A stretch of DNA of 64,000 nucleotides from Plantago ovata (taxonomy: Eukaryota > Streptophyta > Magnoliopsida > Lamiales > Plantaginaceae), in contig CM051457.1 in NCBI GenBank assembly GCA_028274465.1, forward strand, positions 52,550,425-52,614,424, written 5' to 3'. The notes under the pieces were generated by a model. That model saw nothing but the letters and a program-made list of their open reading frames with translations. It was not told the DNA's origin and did not search any database. Positions 21,900-34,545 of the stretch are shown one piece after another; position 1 is the stretch's first letter, and the number at the start of each line of letters is the position of its first letter. Both the position numbers and the translations under genes were made by a program.

Positions 21900-22983
21900 G
21901 CGCAGACAGGAGTCAAGTCAAAGACTTTAAACAATGATGCTATCCGGGAGGCAACCCGGGGTTTTTATCGCTTTCTTTACTGCTTTTTTGCATGCATTAA
22001 GTCTTGAACAATTTGCTTTTCATATGTGAATTTGTTCGTCTCTGTGTCGTATGTGCTTATGTTATGTTTGAGTGAGATTTTTCGCGTGGTTTTATGAGAA
22101 AAAATGGTTTCGGGGATTAAAAGATCGTCTTCCCGCATCAGGAAGTAGGGGGCGAATCGCCCCGCATGGGGCGACTCGCCCCGCACCAGGGGCGACTCGC
22201 CCCACGGTCCCAGTAGGTTAAAAACGCAGAGTCCTTCCCCTTCTCCTCATTTCTTCATATTTTCACCATTCTTCCTCCCCAAAATCCGGAATTCACGATT
22301 TTACCTTCAAAACCTCATAACTTCTTCGTTTCTTCACCAAATTTAGTGTTCTATAGCTTCAATCGAAGCCCATTACGTGCTCTTTCTTTCCAACCGAATA
22401 GATTTCACCCTAGTGAATTAGTTTTCAGATCTGAGGTATCTTCTTATGAACCCTAATTTTTCAAATTTGGGGGTTTTCTAATTTGAGCTTTAATTATGCT
22501 TATATGATGCATGGGTAGGTTGTTTGTGTGGTTAGAAGCGTTATTTACTATCAATTGCATACGTAATTATGCTTGGAATGTTGATTTGGGAATTTTGCTA
22601 CTAGATGATATATCTTGTTATGCAATATATCTTTATCTTTGATTCCTTGCATATGATTGTGTTTATTGATGTGATAATGGTGGATTTGATGGTAAAATGC
22701 ATAATTGTTGAGTATGAGGATTTATGATGATAGAATTTTTCGCTTCTATGGTATGAATTGAGCCTTGTCATTTAGGTTATTGGTTGTCTAGCAAGAGCAA
22801 AATGTGATGTATTGCATGTGGAAATTACAATGGTATGTTGCATGTTGAAGAAGCTAGGCTAGACATTAAGGATTTGGGGAGTTAGATTGTTGATTTTATC
22901 ACTTGTTTGTTTCGTTCTTACACTAGCATATGCATGAGTCAGTTTTGTGTCATACGAGGTACTAACTGTTGCTTGTAGGAACC

Positions 22984-23850
22984 ATGCCAAGGGAAAGGAG
23001 CATTCCCGTATGATTACTATAAAGTATTGGAGGGGGATCGATTACAACCATGTCAAGAAGAGTGATCTCGTTAGAGGTGCGTTTGAGCCACGGGCTCTTG
23101 CAGCAACGTCGCGGATTATCCAAGAGGAGGAGCTAGAGTACACCGGGAGTAAGGACTCCTATGCCTATTCATGCACCACCGAAGGGACAGAAACAATTAT
23201 TACGTCAGCAATCCATCACAAGGACTGCAAAGTTCGAGTGAACTAGAAGGCACCAGGACGATCTCGCCGCGACGGATTCAATCTTGAGTTCACAGTTGCT
23301 AGAAGGTTCCGAAGCGCTAGCTTGGTTCCAAAACATAATGACATGGGTGCCCAGCCCCTCGTTGGGGTGCCCCTTGACTGCCTCTAAAGGAAGCATCATA
23401 TAGACATCGGTCACATCAACCGTAGAGAATGCGGTCGACATTGGAAAAAATGGTAGAAGACTTCTGAGTAGACGAGCAGCTTACTGTAACCTCCTCGGGT
23501 TGTAAAACGCTGGAGAGGGAGGCTCTGATACCACTGCTCTTTCCCCTTCAACAGTTCACAACCTATTGGAGGGCTACAGGATGGAGAATTCCATAACAGC
23601 GGCGGTTAGTCTTGAGGATTCTATTCGACACTGCAACTCTACTGGTGAGGATGTGCATGACAGTAGTGATAATGAATGCCATACGGACAATAATGATACA
23701 GATTGAGAAGTTGTTCCTATCCGACCTATAATTGGAACTACCGCACCTACCAGAAGACCTGATGACACCCTATAAGGCTCCCAGAGCAGTCCCAATAACT
23801 CACAAGCAGCATACTCAGCCGACCGAGGCCAAACCATGTGGTAACATCTA
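22984..23850 (+). pseudogene. A3 ORF2 region, different cassette from A2
   Basis: The leader and ATG context (GAACCATGCC) match A2, and the sequence after about 23820 (CCGACCGAGGCCAAACC) matches A2 near 16403, but the middle does not resemble the A2 ORF2. Open stretches include IKYWRGIDYNHVKKSDLV and a CTTEGTETIITSA segment; no domain was recognised. A5 has the same version at 32147-32940. This looks like two alternative ORF2 cassettes within one family. Heavily broken. Confidence 0.55.
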
Positions 23851-25337
23851 GTATCACATCTTATTTCCTAATTTTCTTACTGCTAGGGACTAGGGTTAAT
23901 TTCATGAGGGGGGATGGGATTTAAGTGATCTAGTATTCTTAGTTTGGAGCTTGACATTGGTAGGCTGAGTATAATACCTTGCATATTTTATCCGTTTGCA
24001 TTTGCATTTGCACGTTTACCGCTTTCTTAGATTTTTTAGGTTGCATTCACTGCATTCATCCTAGGATAGTCTTGCATGTTTTATATGGAGTTTATTGCCG
24101 AATTTTTTAAACTTTTTTATTGGGTAAATTAACTAACTATGCCTTTAATCATATGCTTCATCTCTATGAATTTGTTTGAGGTTTTTCTCGCTTGGCTTGT
24201 CACATTTATGTATTGCACTTAGTTAAGCTTGGTAGTCTCGACATCACTTAGTGGTGTTTTCTCTACTGCGGTTCACGAAGGCCTTTATAATAGGATGATG
24301 CATGTTAGGGTCTTATGGTTGTTTTCCCGAGTAATTATGTACCTAAGAGGCAACAAGTCTTCACCATGCTTTGAGATTGCAAAATTCCTAGGAAGGAGGT
24401 AGTGTGAGGTTGTGTGATCCTTTGTTTATAACCTATTCTTCCCAATAGGTTTGGGGAGGGGGTTGCACCATCAGTAGACTTGTTTTTCGTTTTTCATTTC
24501 TGTATTGTGAGTTTATTTTTCCTTTCTCGTAAATTTTGCACTCCAACCTATTCTTTCGAATAGGTTTGGGGAAGTCGTTGTGAGTCATTTTATTTCTCCT
24601 TTCGTTATGCTACTGCTGGCTAAAAAAATCGAAAAAAAAAGAAAGAAAAAAATTCCAGGAAAAAAGAAAAAAAAAGAGAAAAAAAAGAAACTGGAAAGAA
24701 AAAAAAGAAAAAAAAGAAAAGACCCCAAAAAAGCAAAGATGGGTCCAAAAAAGAAAGCCAAATAGCAGTTTGGCAAAGTGTTGTGTCTCATTTTCCAATT
24801 CTTGTAATGTTCGTAATCGTGTTGTCATCTGTTCTAGACCACCCTCGTCCTGCCATTCAGGAAGTGGTGAATAGCTTAAGACTTTGCTTAAGAGATGGGT
24901 AGAATAGGGGAGTGTTATCTTGTATATGGAACCCTCCTTCGTTTGATGAGAGCCAGTACTGGTTCGACGTCTTTGAGGGAAAGTCTTAAACTTGGTGAAC
25001 AGTAGTAAGTCCTCAGTTTCATAGGCACGGGACAACCATTTTTATCATAACATGTTTCATTACGTCGTCACTGACTAGGTCCAGGTAGAGAATGTTACGA
25101 GAGTCTATCTTGTCTTAACATAAGTGCTTATGTGGAAGTATATGAGTCAATCGAGGCATTCTTCAACCTATATTCATGTTTTGATTTGAATGGTTTTTGT
25201 TCATATGTTTTTTGATAGATTCAGTAGATTAGTTCATTTTATTTGGCATGAGACACCATTTTATGTGTTGCATTGTTTTTTGCATTAGAGTCTAGTTTAG
25301 TTGCTTGAGGACAAGCAAAGGTTCGGTTTGGGGAGTT

Positions 25338-26371
25338 TGATGAATGTGTATTTTACAATTTCATTTGAGTCTTTTTCACCTATTTTAGCTATCCTCTATG
25401 TTAATTTAGCTATATTTTAGTGCATTTTATTAGAATAGTGTCACGTTTCCCATTATTTTTTTTTTTACAGGTTTTGGTTGAAAAACGAGGATTTCCGGGC
25501 AATTATATTGAAGTTGACAAGGAATTGGTGTTCCAGAAGCCTATTTGGAGTATCTGAAGGTTTCAGGATAGGATTTGGAGTCTAGAGGTCGAATCTGGAG
25601 GTTAGAAGGCCACTAGAAGTCAGAAACTGAGTCGGAAAAGGGGAAGACATCCAAAAACGCGTCGAAAACGCGCGAAATCCCGAAAAAAGCTCCCGGGCGA
25701 ATCGCCCAGGATGTGGGGCGAATTGCCCCACACCAGGCGACTCGCCCGGTGCTTCGCCCCACACTAATTCGAACACTATATATAGTTGTTCAGTTTTCTC
25801 CGTTTTTCATACTTTTCCAGACCTTCTCTCTCACCTTTCTCTGTAGTTTTAGGTAGGAAATTCCCAGAGCCTGTTCTGGTGGTTCTTAGCTTAGGAGATA
25901 CTTTTTCTTAGCAGTTTGGAGCTTGTGAGATCGTGATTCTTCGGAGATTGACAACCTTCGGTAACATTGTATCTTACAGTTTTTCTACTTATTTTTATAT
26001 ATCTTTCATCATGTTTTCATTTATTCGTGGTATGATTTCTGTTGATTGCATGACAACTATGAGTAGCTAAACTTCTCGTTGGTGATAGTATGTGATTTCT
26101 TAGCGAAGGGTTGATAATTATGCTAATGGCTATATCGCGCATTATACCTAGAGTTATTGCTTTATTTCTTTGATCTATCTAAATCTCTATCTTCGTAAAG
26201 TTGAATAATTACTGAACACAATTGGACAATTCATTGATCTTTGATCTATCTAAATCTATATCTTCGTAGTGTTGAATAATTACAATTGGACAACTCATTG
26301 ATCAAAGATCTCTATGCAAAACCGGGGAATTTATGCATGATTATTAACCTGCTATGCTTTGAATGACCATA
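25338..26371 (+). mobile_element. family A LTR2, left part (shared by A3 and A5)
   Basis: The LTR starts TGATGAATGTG after the A3 PPT and is interrupted at the CCATA target site (26367-26371) of A4, resuming at 28613. It closes A3 and opens A5, because a PBS and a second gag follow its end. Over the body it is closer to LTR3 (34546-35808) than to LTR1, e.g. in the doubled CTTTGATCTATCTAAATC block. Confidence 0.8.
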
Positions 26372-28607
26372 TGATGAATGTGTATTTTACACTTTCATTC
26401 GAGTCTTTTTCACCAATTTTAGCTATCCTCTATGTTAATTTAGCTATATTTTAGTGCATTTTATTAGAATAGTGTCACGTTTCCCTTTAGATTTTATTTT
26501 ACAGGTTTTGGTTGAAATTCAAAGAATTCCGGGCAATTATATTGAAGTTGACAAGGAATTGGTGTTCCAGAAGCCTATTTGGAGTATCTGAAGGTTTCCG
26601 GATAGGATTTGAAGTCTAGGGGCCGAATCTGGAGGTTAGAAGGCTACTAGAAGTCAAAAACCGAGTCCGAAAAGGGGAAGAAATCCAAAACTGCGTCGAA
26701 AATGCGGAATTCCGCGAAAAAGCCGTCGGGCGAACCGCCGCGGAGCTGGGGCGAACCGCCGGGCGTGTTGGGCGAACCGCCCCGTAGTAATTCGAGGCCT
26801 ATATATAGTTGCTCAGTTTTCTCCGAAAATCATATCTTTCCAGACCTACTTTCTCACCTCTCTCTGTAGTTTTAGGTAGGGACTTCCCAGAGCCTGTTCT
26901 GGGGGTCCGTAGCTTAGGGGACAATTTTTCATAGCGGATTGGAGCTCGTAGGATCGCGATTCTCCGGAGATTGACAACCTTCGGTAACTTGTATCTTACA
27001 GTTTAATCTACTTATTTTATATATCTTTCAATATGTTTTCTTCTATGATTTCTGTTGATTGCATGCCTATTATGAGTAGCTAAACTTATCATTGGTGGTA
27101 GTATGTGAATTCTTAGCGAAGGGAAGATAATCATGCTAATGGCTATATCGCGCATTATACTCCGTGTCATTGCTTTATTTCGTTGATCAGGCACAACCTA
27201 AATTCTCGTATGTTGTATTAATTATTATGAACAATTGGACACTTGTCGACCTGTGTGAGAGTTTATCTTCGTAGTGTTGAATAATTACGGAACACATTAG
27301 GACAATAGTGATTGACTTGTTAGACCAATTATCTTCGTAGTGCTGAATATTTGCAACAGGACACTAGATTGATTCAAAGATCTCTATGCAAGACCGAGGA
27401 ATTTATGCATGATTATCGACCCGTTATGTTAAGAAGGATCATACTATCACCAATCTCCATTATCTGCTAGAAACCCCCTTTTGCTATCTGCCTGTTGTTT
27501 TATATTCTCTTGTTAAATAGATAAAGCTAGTTATAGTCCTGAGAGAACGACACTCGAGTCATTCTACTGCTACACTACGGTTTTCGTTGTAGTTGTGGAT
27601 TGCCTTTGGCTAAATAACAAATTTATTTGCTTGAATTCGGAGAACAACATCCGCGTTCATCAAATTGGCGCCGTTGCCGGGGAACTATACTCCTTTTTTC
27701 TGTTTAATTTGTTTATATTTACAGCTTTAGATTCCCAATTCTGCTATTTTTAATTTTCCTTTTTAATCTCTCTCTGATACTGCTTTCCCATTCTGTTCCT
27801 AATCACCTTTCCTAGTCTGTTACTGATAGTGCATGCCGCATACACGTTCTGCCTGAACACCGCTTGCTGATTCAATTGCTGAGATCGACAGAGTCTACCA
27901 CCAAAGAAGGCGACTACTTGAAAGGCGCGCACTAGAGGAAATAGAGGATACCGATTTCTCTGAATCTCTACACATTCTTTTCAAGGAAATTGACGGAATG
28001 GCAGAAGCTAGACCACTGTAGGCATGGATTCAACCCACCAAGGATCGTATGAGGGGACCGGCGATTGTTCTTTCATCTGCAACCCGAGATCTGGAGATCA
28101 AGAACCACACATTCCAACAACTTCCGAGGTTCTATGGCTTATCAAGGGAAGATGTGATGGGGTACTTGCACGATATCAATGATTTCGTCAACCAACTCCC
28201 ACGACCCGGAGCTGACATAACAACGGATGAGTTAAGGATGAAGGTTTTTGCTATGGGACTTGGCGACAGAGCCAAGTCATGGTTAAGTTCTCTTCCAGCA
28301 GGCTCGCTGGACACTTGGGAGAAGGTTTTTATGCAAGACCGAGGAATTTATGCATGATTATCGACCCGTTATGTTAAGAAGGATCATACTATCACCAATC
28401 TCCATTATCTGCTAGAAACCCCCTTTTGCTATTTGTCTGCTGTTTTATATTCTCTTGTTAAATAGATAAAGCTAGTTATAGTCCTGAGAGAACGACACTC
28501 GAGTCATTCTACTGCTACACTACGGTTTTCGTTGTAGTTGTGGTTTGCCTTTGGCTAAATAACAAATTTATTTGCTTGAATTCGGAGCACGACATCCGCG
28601 TTCATCA
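26372..28607 (+). mobile_element. element A4 (family A), short deleted copy, TSD CCATA
   Basis: Bounded by a perfect TSD, CCATA at 26367-26371 and 28608-28612, inside LTR2. Parts: complete 5' LTR 26372-27662 (1,291 bp), tRNA-Asp-type PBS from 27666, a gag start region (27833-28329), then only the last part of a 3' LTR (28330-28607). Where both LTRs are present they are nearly identical, so the insertion is fairly recent. It is broken, lacking most of the internal region; protease, ORF2 and 3' module are absent. Confidence 0.85.
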
Positions 28608-28612
28608 CCATA

Positions 28613-28832
28613 CTATCACCAATCTCCATTATCTGTTAAGAAAAACCTTTGTTAAGTCGTCTGCTGTTTTATATTCTTAAGTTAAATTAGATAAAGCTAG
28701 TTATAGTCCTTAGAGATCGACACTCGAGGTTATTCTACTGCTACACTATGGTTTTCGTTGTAGTTGAGAATTGCCTTTGGCTAAATACAAATTTATTTGA
28801 TTCGTTGGGACCCGACATCCAAACGTTCATCA
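28613..28832 (+). mobile_element. family A LTR2, right part
   Basis: LTR2 resumes after A4 and ends CGTTCATCA at 28832. The next bases are AATTGGCGCC, the start of the A5 internal region. Confidence 0.8.
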
Positions 28833-31800
28833 AATTGGCGCCGTTGCCGGGGACTATACTCCTTTTTTCTGTTTGATTTGTTTATATTTTCAACATTCAA
28901 TTCCTAGTTCGAGTAGTTTTTAGTTTTCCTATTTAATCTCTATCTGATACTCCTTTCCTAGTTTGTTACAGATAGCTTGCTGATTCAATTGCTGAGATCG
29001 AGAGAGTATACCACCAAAGAAGGCGACTACTTCAAAGGCGTGCACTAGAGGAAATAGAGGATACCGATTTCTCTGAATCTCTACACAGTCTTTTCAAGGA
29101 AATCGACGGAATGGCAGAAGCTAGACCACTGAAAGCATGGGTTCAACCCTCCAAGGATCGTATGAGGGGGCCGGAGATTTTTCTTTCGTCTGCAACTCGA
29201 GATCTGGAAATCAAGAACCACGCGTTCCAACAACTTTCGAGGTTCTATGGGGAAGATGTGATGGGGTACTTGCACGATATCGATGATTTCGTCAACCAAC
29301 TCCCACGACCCGGAGCTGAAATAACAACGGATGAGTTGAGGATGAAGGTTTTGCTATGGGGCTTGGCGACAGAGCCAAGTCGTGGTTGAGTTCTCTAACG
29401 GCGGGCTCGCTGGACACTTGGGAAAAGGTTTTTTCAGCTTTCATGGAAAAATACTTCCCTCACACCTTGACTACCGCGCTCAAGGCGCAAATCACTGAAT
29501 TCAAACAGGACTATGATGAGACCATCTACACCGCGTTTGAGAGGTTCCAAGACCTCATGAACAAGTGCCCTCACCATGGTTTTGAGTTTTCCGATCTAGT
29601 CCAACACTTCTACAATGGACTAACCTTCGAGAACCAACAAGTGGTGGACTTCCAATGCCGTGGCAATATTTTGGAGGAAACCGCAGAAGCCGTCTGGGCA
29701 GTTTTCGAAAGGCTTGCTAAGGGTTCGTAGTTCAAGGACCCAAGGGCAATGGTTAGGAGACGTGGACCTGAAGCTCCACCTACGCAAGAAGCCCCTATGC
29801 ATAGGGGGAATGGGGATCAATTCGAGGGCTTTACCAACGAATTGAAACAAGTCCTCAAGAGCGCCACTGGAACAACTGTTTCGAACGAAGTTTGCCGAAT
29901 ATGCAAGAACTATGGGCATGGGGCTCATATGTGTAGATCGGAGCTCGCATATGATGATGACAACTGGGTTCAAGGAGGCGAAGAGGAAGCCTTTGCTACG
30001 GAATTCGGTACCCAAGAAGCTAGCTACGGACAAGATGGTAGAAATCCTCGAGGTGGATTTTTGAGAAGAGGGTTCCGAAACAATCAAGGATATGCACCGG
30101 CTAGCCAAACTTATGGCCCTAACCAAGACCGTAGTAGGCTTAACTAAGATAATGACCACTGCGAAAACCCCGCTCCGAAAGAGCAACCGAAGTCGAAATC
30201 GGCTCAACTGATGGAGAACTTGCAAAAGATGGTTGATCACACCCAAAGTTTTCTCAAACGTTATGAAGAAGATTTTTAGAAGACTAGGGCGAGACTTGAT
30301 CGATTGGAAGAGAGCACTAGGCTTGCCCAAAAAAAGATGCAAAAGTTGATCGACCGAGGAGCAAGTAGGGAGCAAGGCAAGCTGCCTAGCAACACTGAGA
30401 AGTCGATGTCCATTACCTTGGTGGGTGATCTACCTGTTGAAATCACCATCAAAAAGGTTGCTAAGTGCGAGTGTTGCAAGGGGGACGTGCCCCCACAGGC
30501 TAAGGAAGAAGAGAAGGACCTTGGTTCTGACGAGAGTGAAGAGGAGCAAGAGGATCCCGAGCCACTCCCTCAAAGTTTCGATGTTAAGGTCGGGATTGGT
30601 GAGCTTGAAGATGTTCGTGCCACACTAGACACGGGATCCTACTCTAATGTGCTCCCTATGAATGTGTTCGAGAAGAGTAGCCTTGGAAAACTATCTGAGC
30701 ATAAGGCTATTGTGAAATTGGCGGATGGATCCTTTGTGAGACCCGAGGGCGTTCTGAAGAATGTATTGGTCAAGATTGGTGAAACTTCTATGTACACCAA
30801 TTTTGTAGTTATGCCGGCGTCTACACCTGGGATGGGGGATGTTGTTCTCTTGGGGCGAACGTTCTTGACAAAACTACGTTCCGTGATAGACATCTACCGA
30901 AGGACTTGCACCATTGAGGTGGATGGCAAGCGACATGTGTTGCGAGCCATATCTGATCCACCTGATACTTCTCACACAATTAACTACTGTGGTCTTGCTG
31001 TCTATGTTCATTCTTATTCACAGGTTCGTGGCATGTGGAGAAGATCCATGAAGGGGAAGTCTAGTACCCTCAAGAAGAAGAGCTAGGCGCAGATAGGAGT
31101 CGAGTCAAAGACTTTAAACAATGGCGCTATCTGGGAGGCAACCCGGAGTTTTTATCGCTTTTTTACCGCTTTATTGCATGCATTCATACTTGAATAATTT
31201 TCTTTTCATATGTGAATTTGTTCGTCTCCATGTCGTATGTGCTTATGTTATGTTTGAGTGAGATTTTTCGAGTGGTTTTATGAGAAAAATGGTTTTCGGG
31301 GACTTTAAAACCGTCATTTTTCGAAAGATTTCGTCTCCCCGCATCAGAAGGTGGGGGGCGACTCTCCCCACTGTCTCTGCAGGGTCAAAAACGCGGAAAT
31401 CCTTCATTCACCTCATTTCTTCATCTCTTCACCCTTCTTACTCCCCAAAAAACCGAAACTCGCGAAAATATGTTCAAATCTTCATAAGACCATCATTACT
31501 CCACCAAATTTAGTGTTCTATAGCTTCAATCGAAGTCCATTACGTGATCTTTCTTTTCATCCGAACAAATTTCACCCTAGTGCATTCATTTTCTAGATTT
31601 GAGGTATCTTCTTATGAACCCTAATTTTTGAAATTTGGGGGTTTTCTGATTTGAGCTTTGATTAGGCTTATATGATGTATGGGTAGGTTGTTTGTGTGAT
31701 TAGAAGCGTTATTTACTATGAATTGCATGCTCAATTATGCTTGGGTTGTTGATTTGGAAATTTTGCTACTAGATGATCTATCTTGTTATGCAATATATCT

Positions 31801-34545
31801 TTTTCTTTGATTACATACATATGATTGTGCTTATTGATGTAATAATGATGGATTTGATGGTAGAATGCATAATTGTTGAGTATGAGGATTTATGATGCTA
31901 GAATTTTTCGCTACTATGGAATGAATTGAGCCTTATTGTTAGGTTATTTGTTGACTAGCGAGCGTAACGCGATATGTACATGTCGAATTTATTTTGGTGT
32001 GTTGCATAGTAGAAACTAGGCTAGACATGAAGGATTTGGGGAGTTCGATTGTTGATTTTATCACTTGTGTGTTTCGTTCTTACATTAGCATATGCATAAG
32101 TCAGTTTTGTGTCATACGAGGTACTAACTGTTGTTTGTAGGAACCATGCCACAAAGGGAGAGTAGCACTCCCGTTTGGCTACTATGAAGTATTGGAGGGG
32201 GATCGATTACAACCATGTCAAGGAGAGTGATCTCGTTAGAGGTGCGTTCGAGCCACGGGCTCTTGCAACAACATTGCGGTTTATCCAAGAGGAGAAGCGA
32301 GAATCTACATGGAGTAAGGACTCCTATGCCTATTCATGCACCACCGAAGGGACAGAAACAATTATTACGTCAGCAATCTATCACAAGGACTGCAAAGTTC
32401 GAGTGAATAGGAAGGCACCGGGACGATCTTACCACAACGGATTCAGTCTTGAGTCGACAGTGGCTAAAAGGTTCCGAAGTGCTAGCTTGGTTCCAAAACA
32501 TAATGACATGGGTGCTCATCCCCTCTTAGGGGTGCCCCTTGACTGCCTCTAAAGGGAGCATCATATAGACATCGGGGCATCAACCGTAGAGAATGTGGTC
32601 GACATTGGAAAAAATGGAAGACAACCTCTGAGTATCCGAGCAGCTTGCTGAAACCTTCTCGGGGTGTAAAACATTGGAGAGGGATGCTCTGATACCACTG
32701 CTCTTTCCCCTTCAACAGTTCACCACCTATTGGAGGTCTACAGGATGGACCATTCCATAACTGCAGCGGCTAATCTTGAGGATTCTCTTCGACGATGCAA
32801 CTCTACTGGTGACGATGGTGATGACAGTAGTGACAATGAAGGCCATAGGGACAATGATGATACACATGGAGGAGTTGTTCCTATCCGATGTATTAATGGA
32901 ACTACCGCCACTACCACAAGCCTCGATGATCACCTATAAGGCTCCCGGAGCAGTCCCAATAACTTACAAGGAGCATACTCAGCCGACCGAGGCCAAACCA
33001 TGCGGTAACATCTAGTATCACATCTTATTTCCTCATTTTCTTACTGCTATGGACTAGTTTTAAATTCATGAGGGGGGATGGGATTTAAGTGATCTAGTGT
33101 TGTTAGTTTGGAGCTTGCCATTGATGGGTTAGAGCTTGGGATTGGTAATTTGAATATAGTACCTTGCATGATTTATCCGTCTGCATGTACATTTGCACGT
33201 TTACTGCTTTCTTAGGTTTTTTTTAGGTTGCATTCACTACATTCATCCTAGGATAGTCTTGCATGTTTTATATGGAGTTTATTGCCAAACATTTTGAACT
33301 TTTTTATTGGGTATCAACTAATTATGCCATTAATCATATGCTTCATCTCTATGAATCTGTTTGAGGTTTTTCTCGCTTGGCTTGTCACATTTATGTATTG
33401 CACTTAGTTAAGCTTGGTAGTCTCGACATCACTTAGTGGTGTTTTCTCTACTGCGGTTCACGAAGGCCTTTATAATAGGATGATGCATGTTAGGGTCTTA
33501 TGGTTGTTTTCCCGAGTAATTATGTACCTAAGAGGAAACAAGTCTTCACCATGCTTTGAGATTGCTAAATGCCTAGGAAGGAGGTAGTGTGAGGTTGTGT
33601 GATCCTTTGTTTATAACCTATTCTTCCGAATAGGTTTGGGGAGGGGTTGCACCATCATTAGACTTGTTTTTCGTTTTTCATTTCTGTGTTGTGAGTTTAT
33701 TTTTCCTTTTTCGTAAATTTTATACTCCAACCTATTCTTTCGAATAGGTTTGGGGAAGTCGTTCGTGTGTCATTTTTGTTTCTCTTTTCATTGTGCTACT
33801 GCTGGCTAAAAAAATCGAAAAAAAAGAGAAAAAAGAAAAATTCCAGAAAAAAAAGAAAAAAAACTGGAAAAAAAAAGAAAAAAAGAAAGAAAAAAAAGAA
33901 AAGACCCCAAAAAAGCAAAGAAGGGTCCAAAAAAAGAAAGCCAAAGAGCAGTTTAGCAAAGTGTTGTGTCTCATTTTCCAATTCTTGTAATGTTCGTAAT
34001 CGTGTTGTAATTTTCTATCTTTTCTTTTGTTTTTGAGTGTCATTTGTTCTAGATCACCCTCGTCCTTCCATTCAGGAAGTGGTGAATAGCTTAAGACTTT
34101 GCTTGACAGATGGGTAGAACAGGGGAGTGTTATCTTTTATTTATAGGGAACCCTCCTTCATTTGATGAGAGCCAGTATTGGTTCGACCTCTTTGAGGAAA
34201 AGTCTTAACTTGGTGAACAGTAGTTAGTCCTCAGTTTCATAGGCACGGGACAACCATTCGTATCTTAACATGTTTCATTACGTTGTCACTGACTAGGTCC
34301 AGGTAGAGAATGTTACGATAGACTATCTTGTCTTGGCATAACTGCTTATGTGAGTGTGTATGAGTCAATCGAGGCATTCTTCAACCAATATTCATGTTTT
34401 GATTTATATGGTTTTTGTTCATATGTTTTTCAGTAAATTAGTTCATTTTATTTGGCATGAGACTCCATTTTTTGTGTTGCATTGTTTTTGCATAAGAGTC
34501 TAGCTTAGTTGCTTGAGGACAAGCAAAGGTTCGGTTTGGGGAGTT
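28833..34545 (+). mobile_element. A5 internal region (family A)
   Basis: The PBS at 28836 reads TGGCGCCGTTGCCGGGG, a perfect match to the end of plant tRNA-Asp. Parts: gag about 28975-30150; protease region 30304-31086; ORF2 leader with intron-like segment 31604-32140; ORF2 region 32147-32940 (same cassette as A3); non-coding 3' module with hairpins at 33615-33636 and 33729-33750; PPT to 34545. No reverse transcriptase or integrase. It is flanked by LTR2 and LTR3, which are close to each other. Broken, with about six breaks. Confidence 0.85.
28975..31086 (+). pseudogene. A5 gag-protease region
   Basis: Closely similar to the A3 region: the gag core with DVMGYLHDIDDFVNQLP and KCPHHGFEFSD, the CCHC knuckle VCRICKNYGHGAHMC, the Gly/Arg-rich stretch, the acidic linker, and a protease with intact ATLDTGSYSN. 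The last 260 codons (30304-31086) form one open frame containing the whole protease. It is a fossil with about four breaks overall. Confidence 0.8.

Larger units (their letters stand above)
19599..25337 (+). mobile_element. A3 internal region (family A)
   Basis: The PBS from 19602 reads TGGCGCCGTTGCCGTGG, nearly the tRNA-Asp complement. Parts: gag 19744-21053; protease region 21111-21899; palindrome array 22150-22205; ORF2 leader with intron-like segment 22436-22978; degraded ORF2 region 22984-23850; non-coding 3' module to the PPT ending at 25337. There is no reverse transcriptase or integrase. It is flanked by LTR1 on the left and by LTR2 on the right, which is shared with A5. Broken, with roughly five breaks in all. 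Confidence 0.8.

Noticed and set aside
8734-31086. Cluster of related host genes with a retropepsin domain
   Set aside because: Each copy lies between a PBS and PPT and within LTRs or their remnants, so they are element genes, not a host family.
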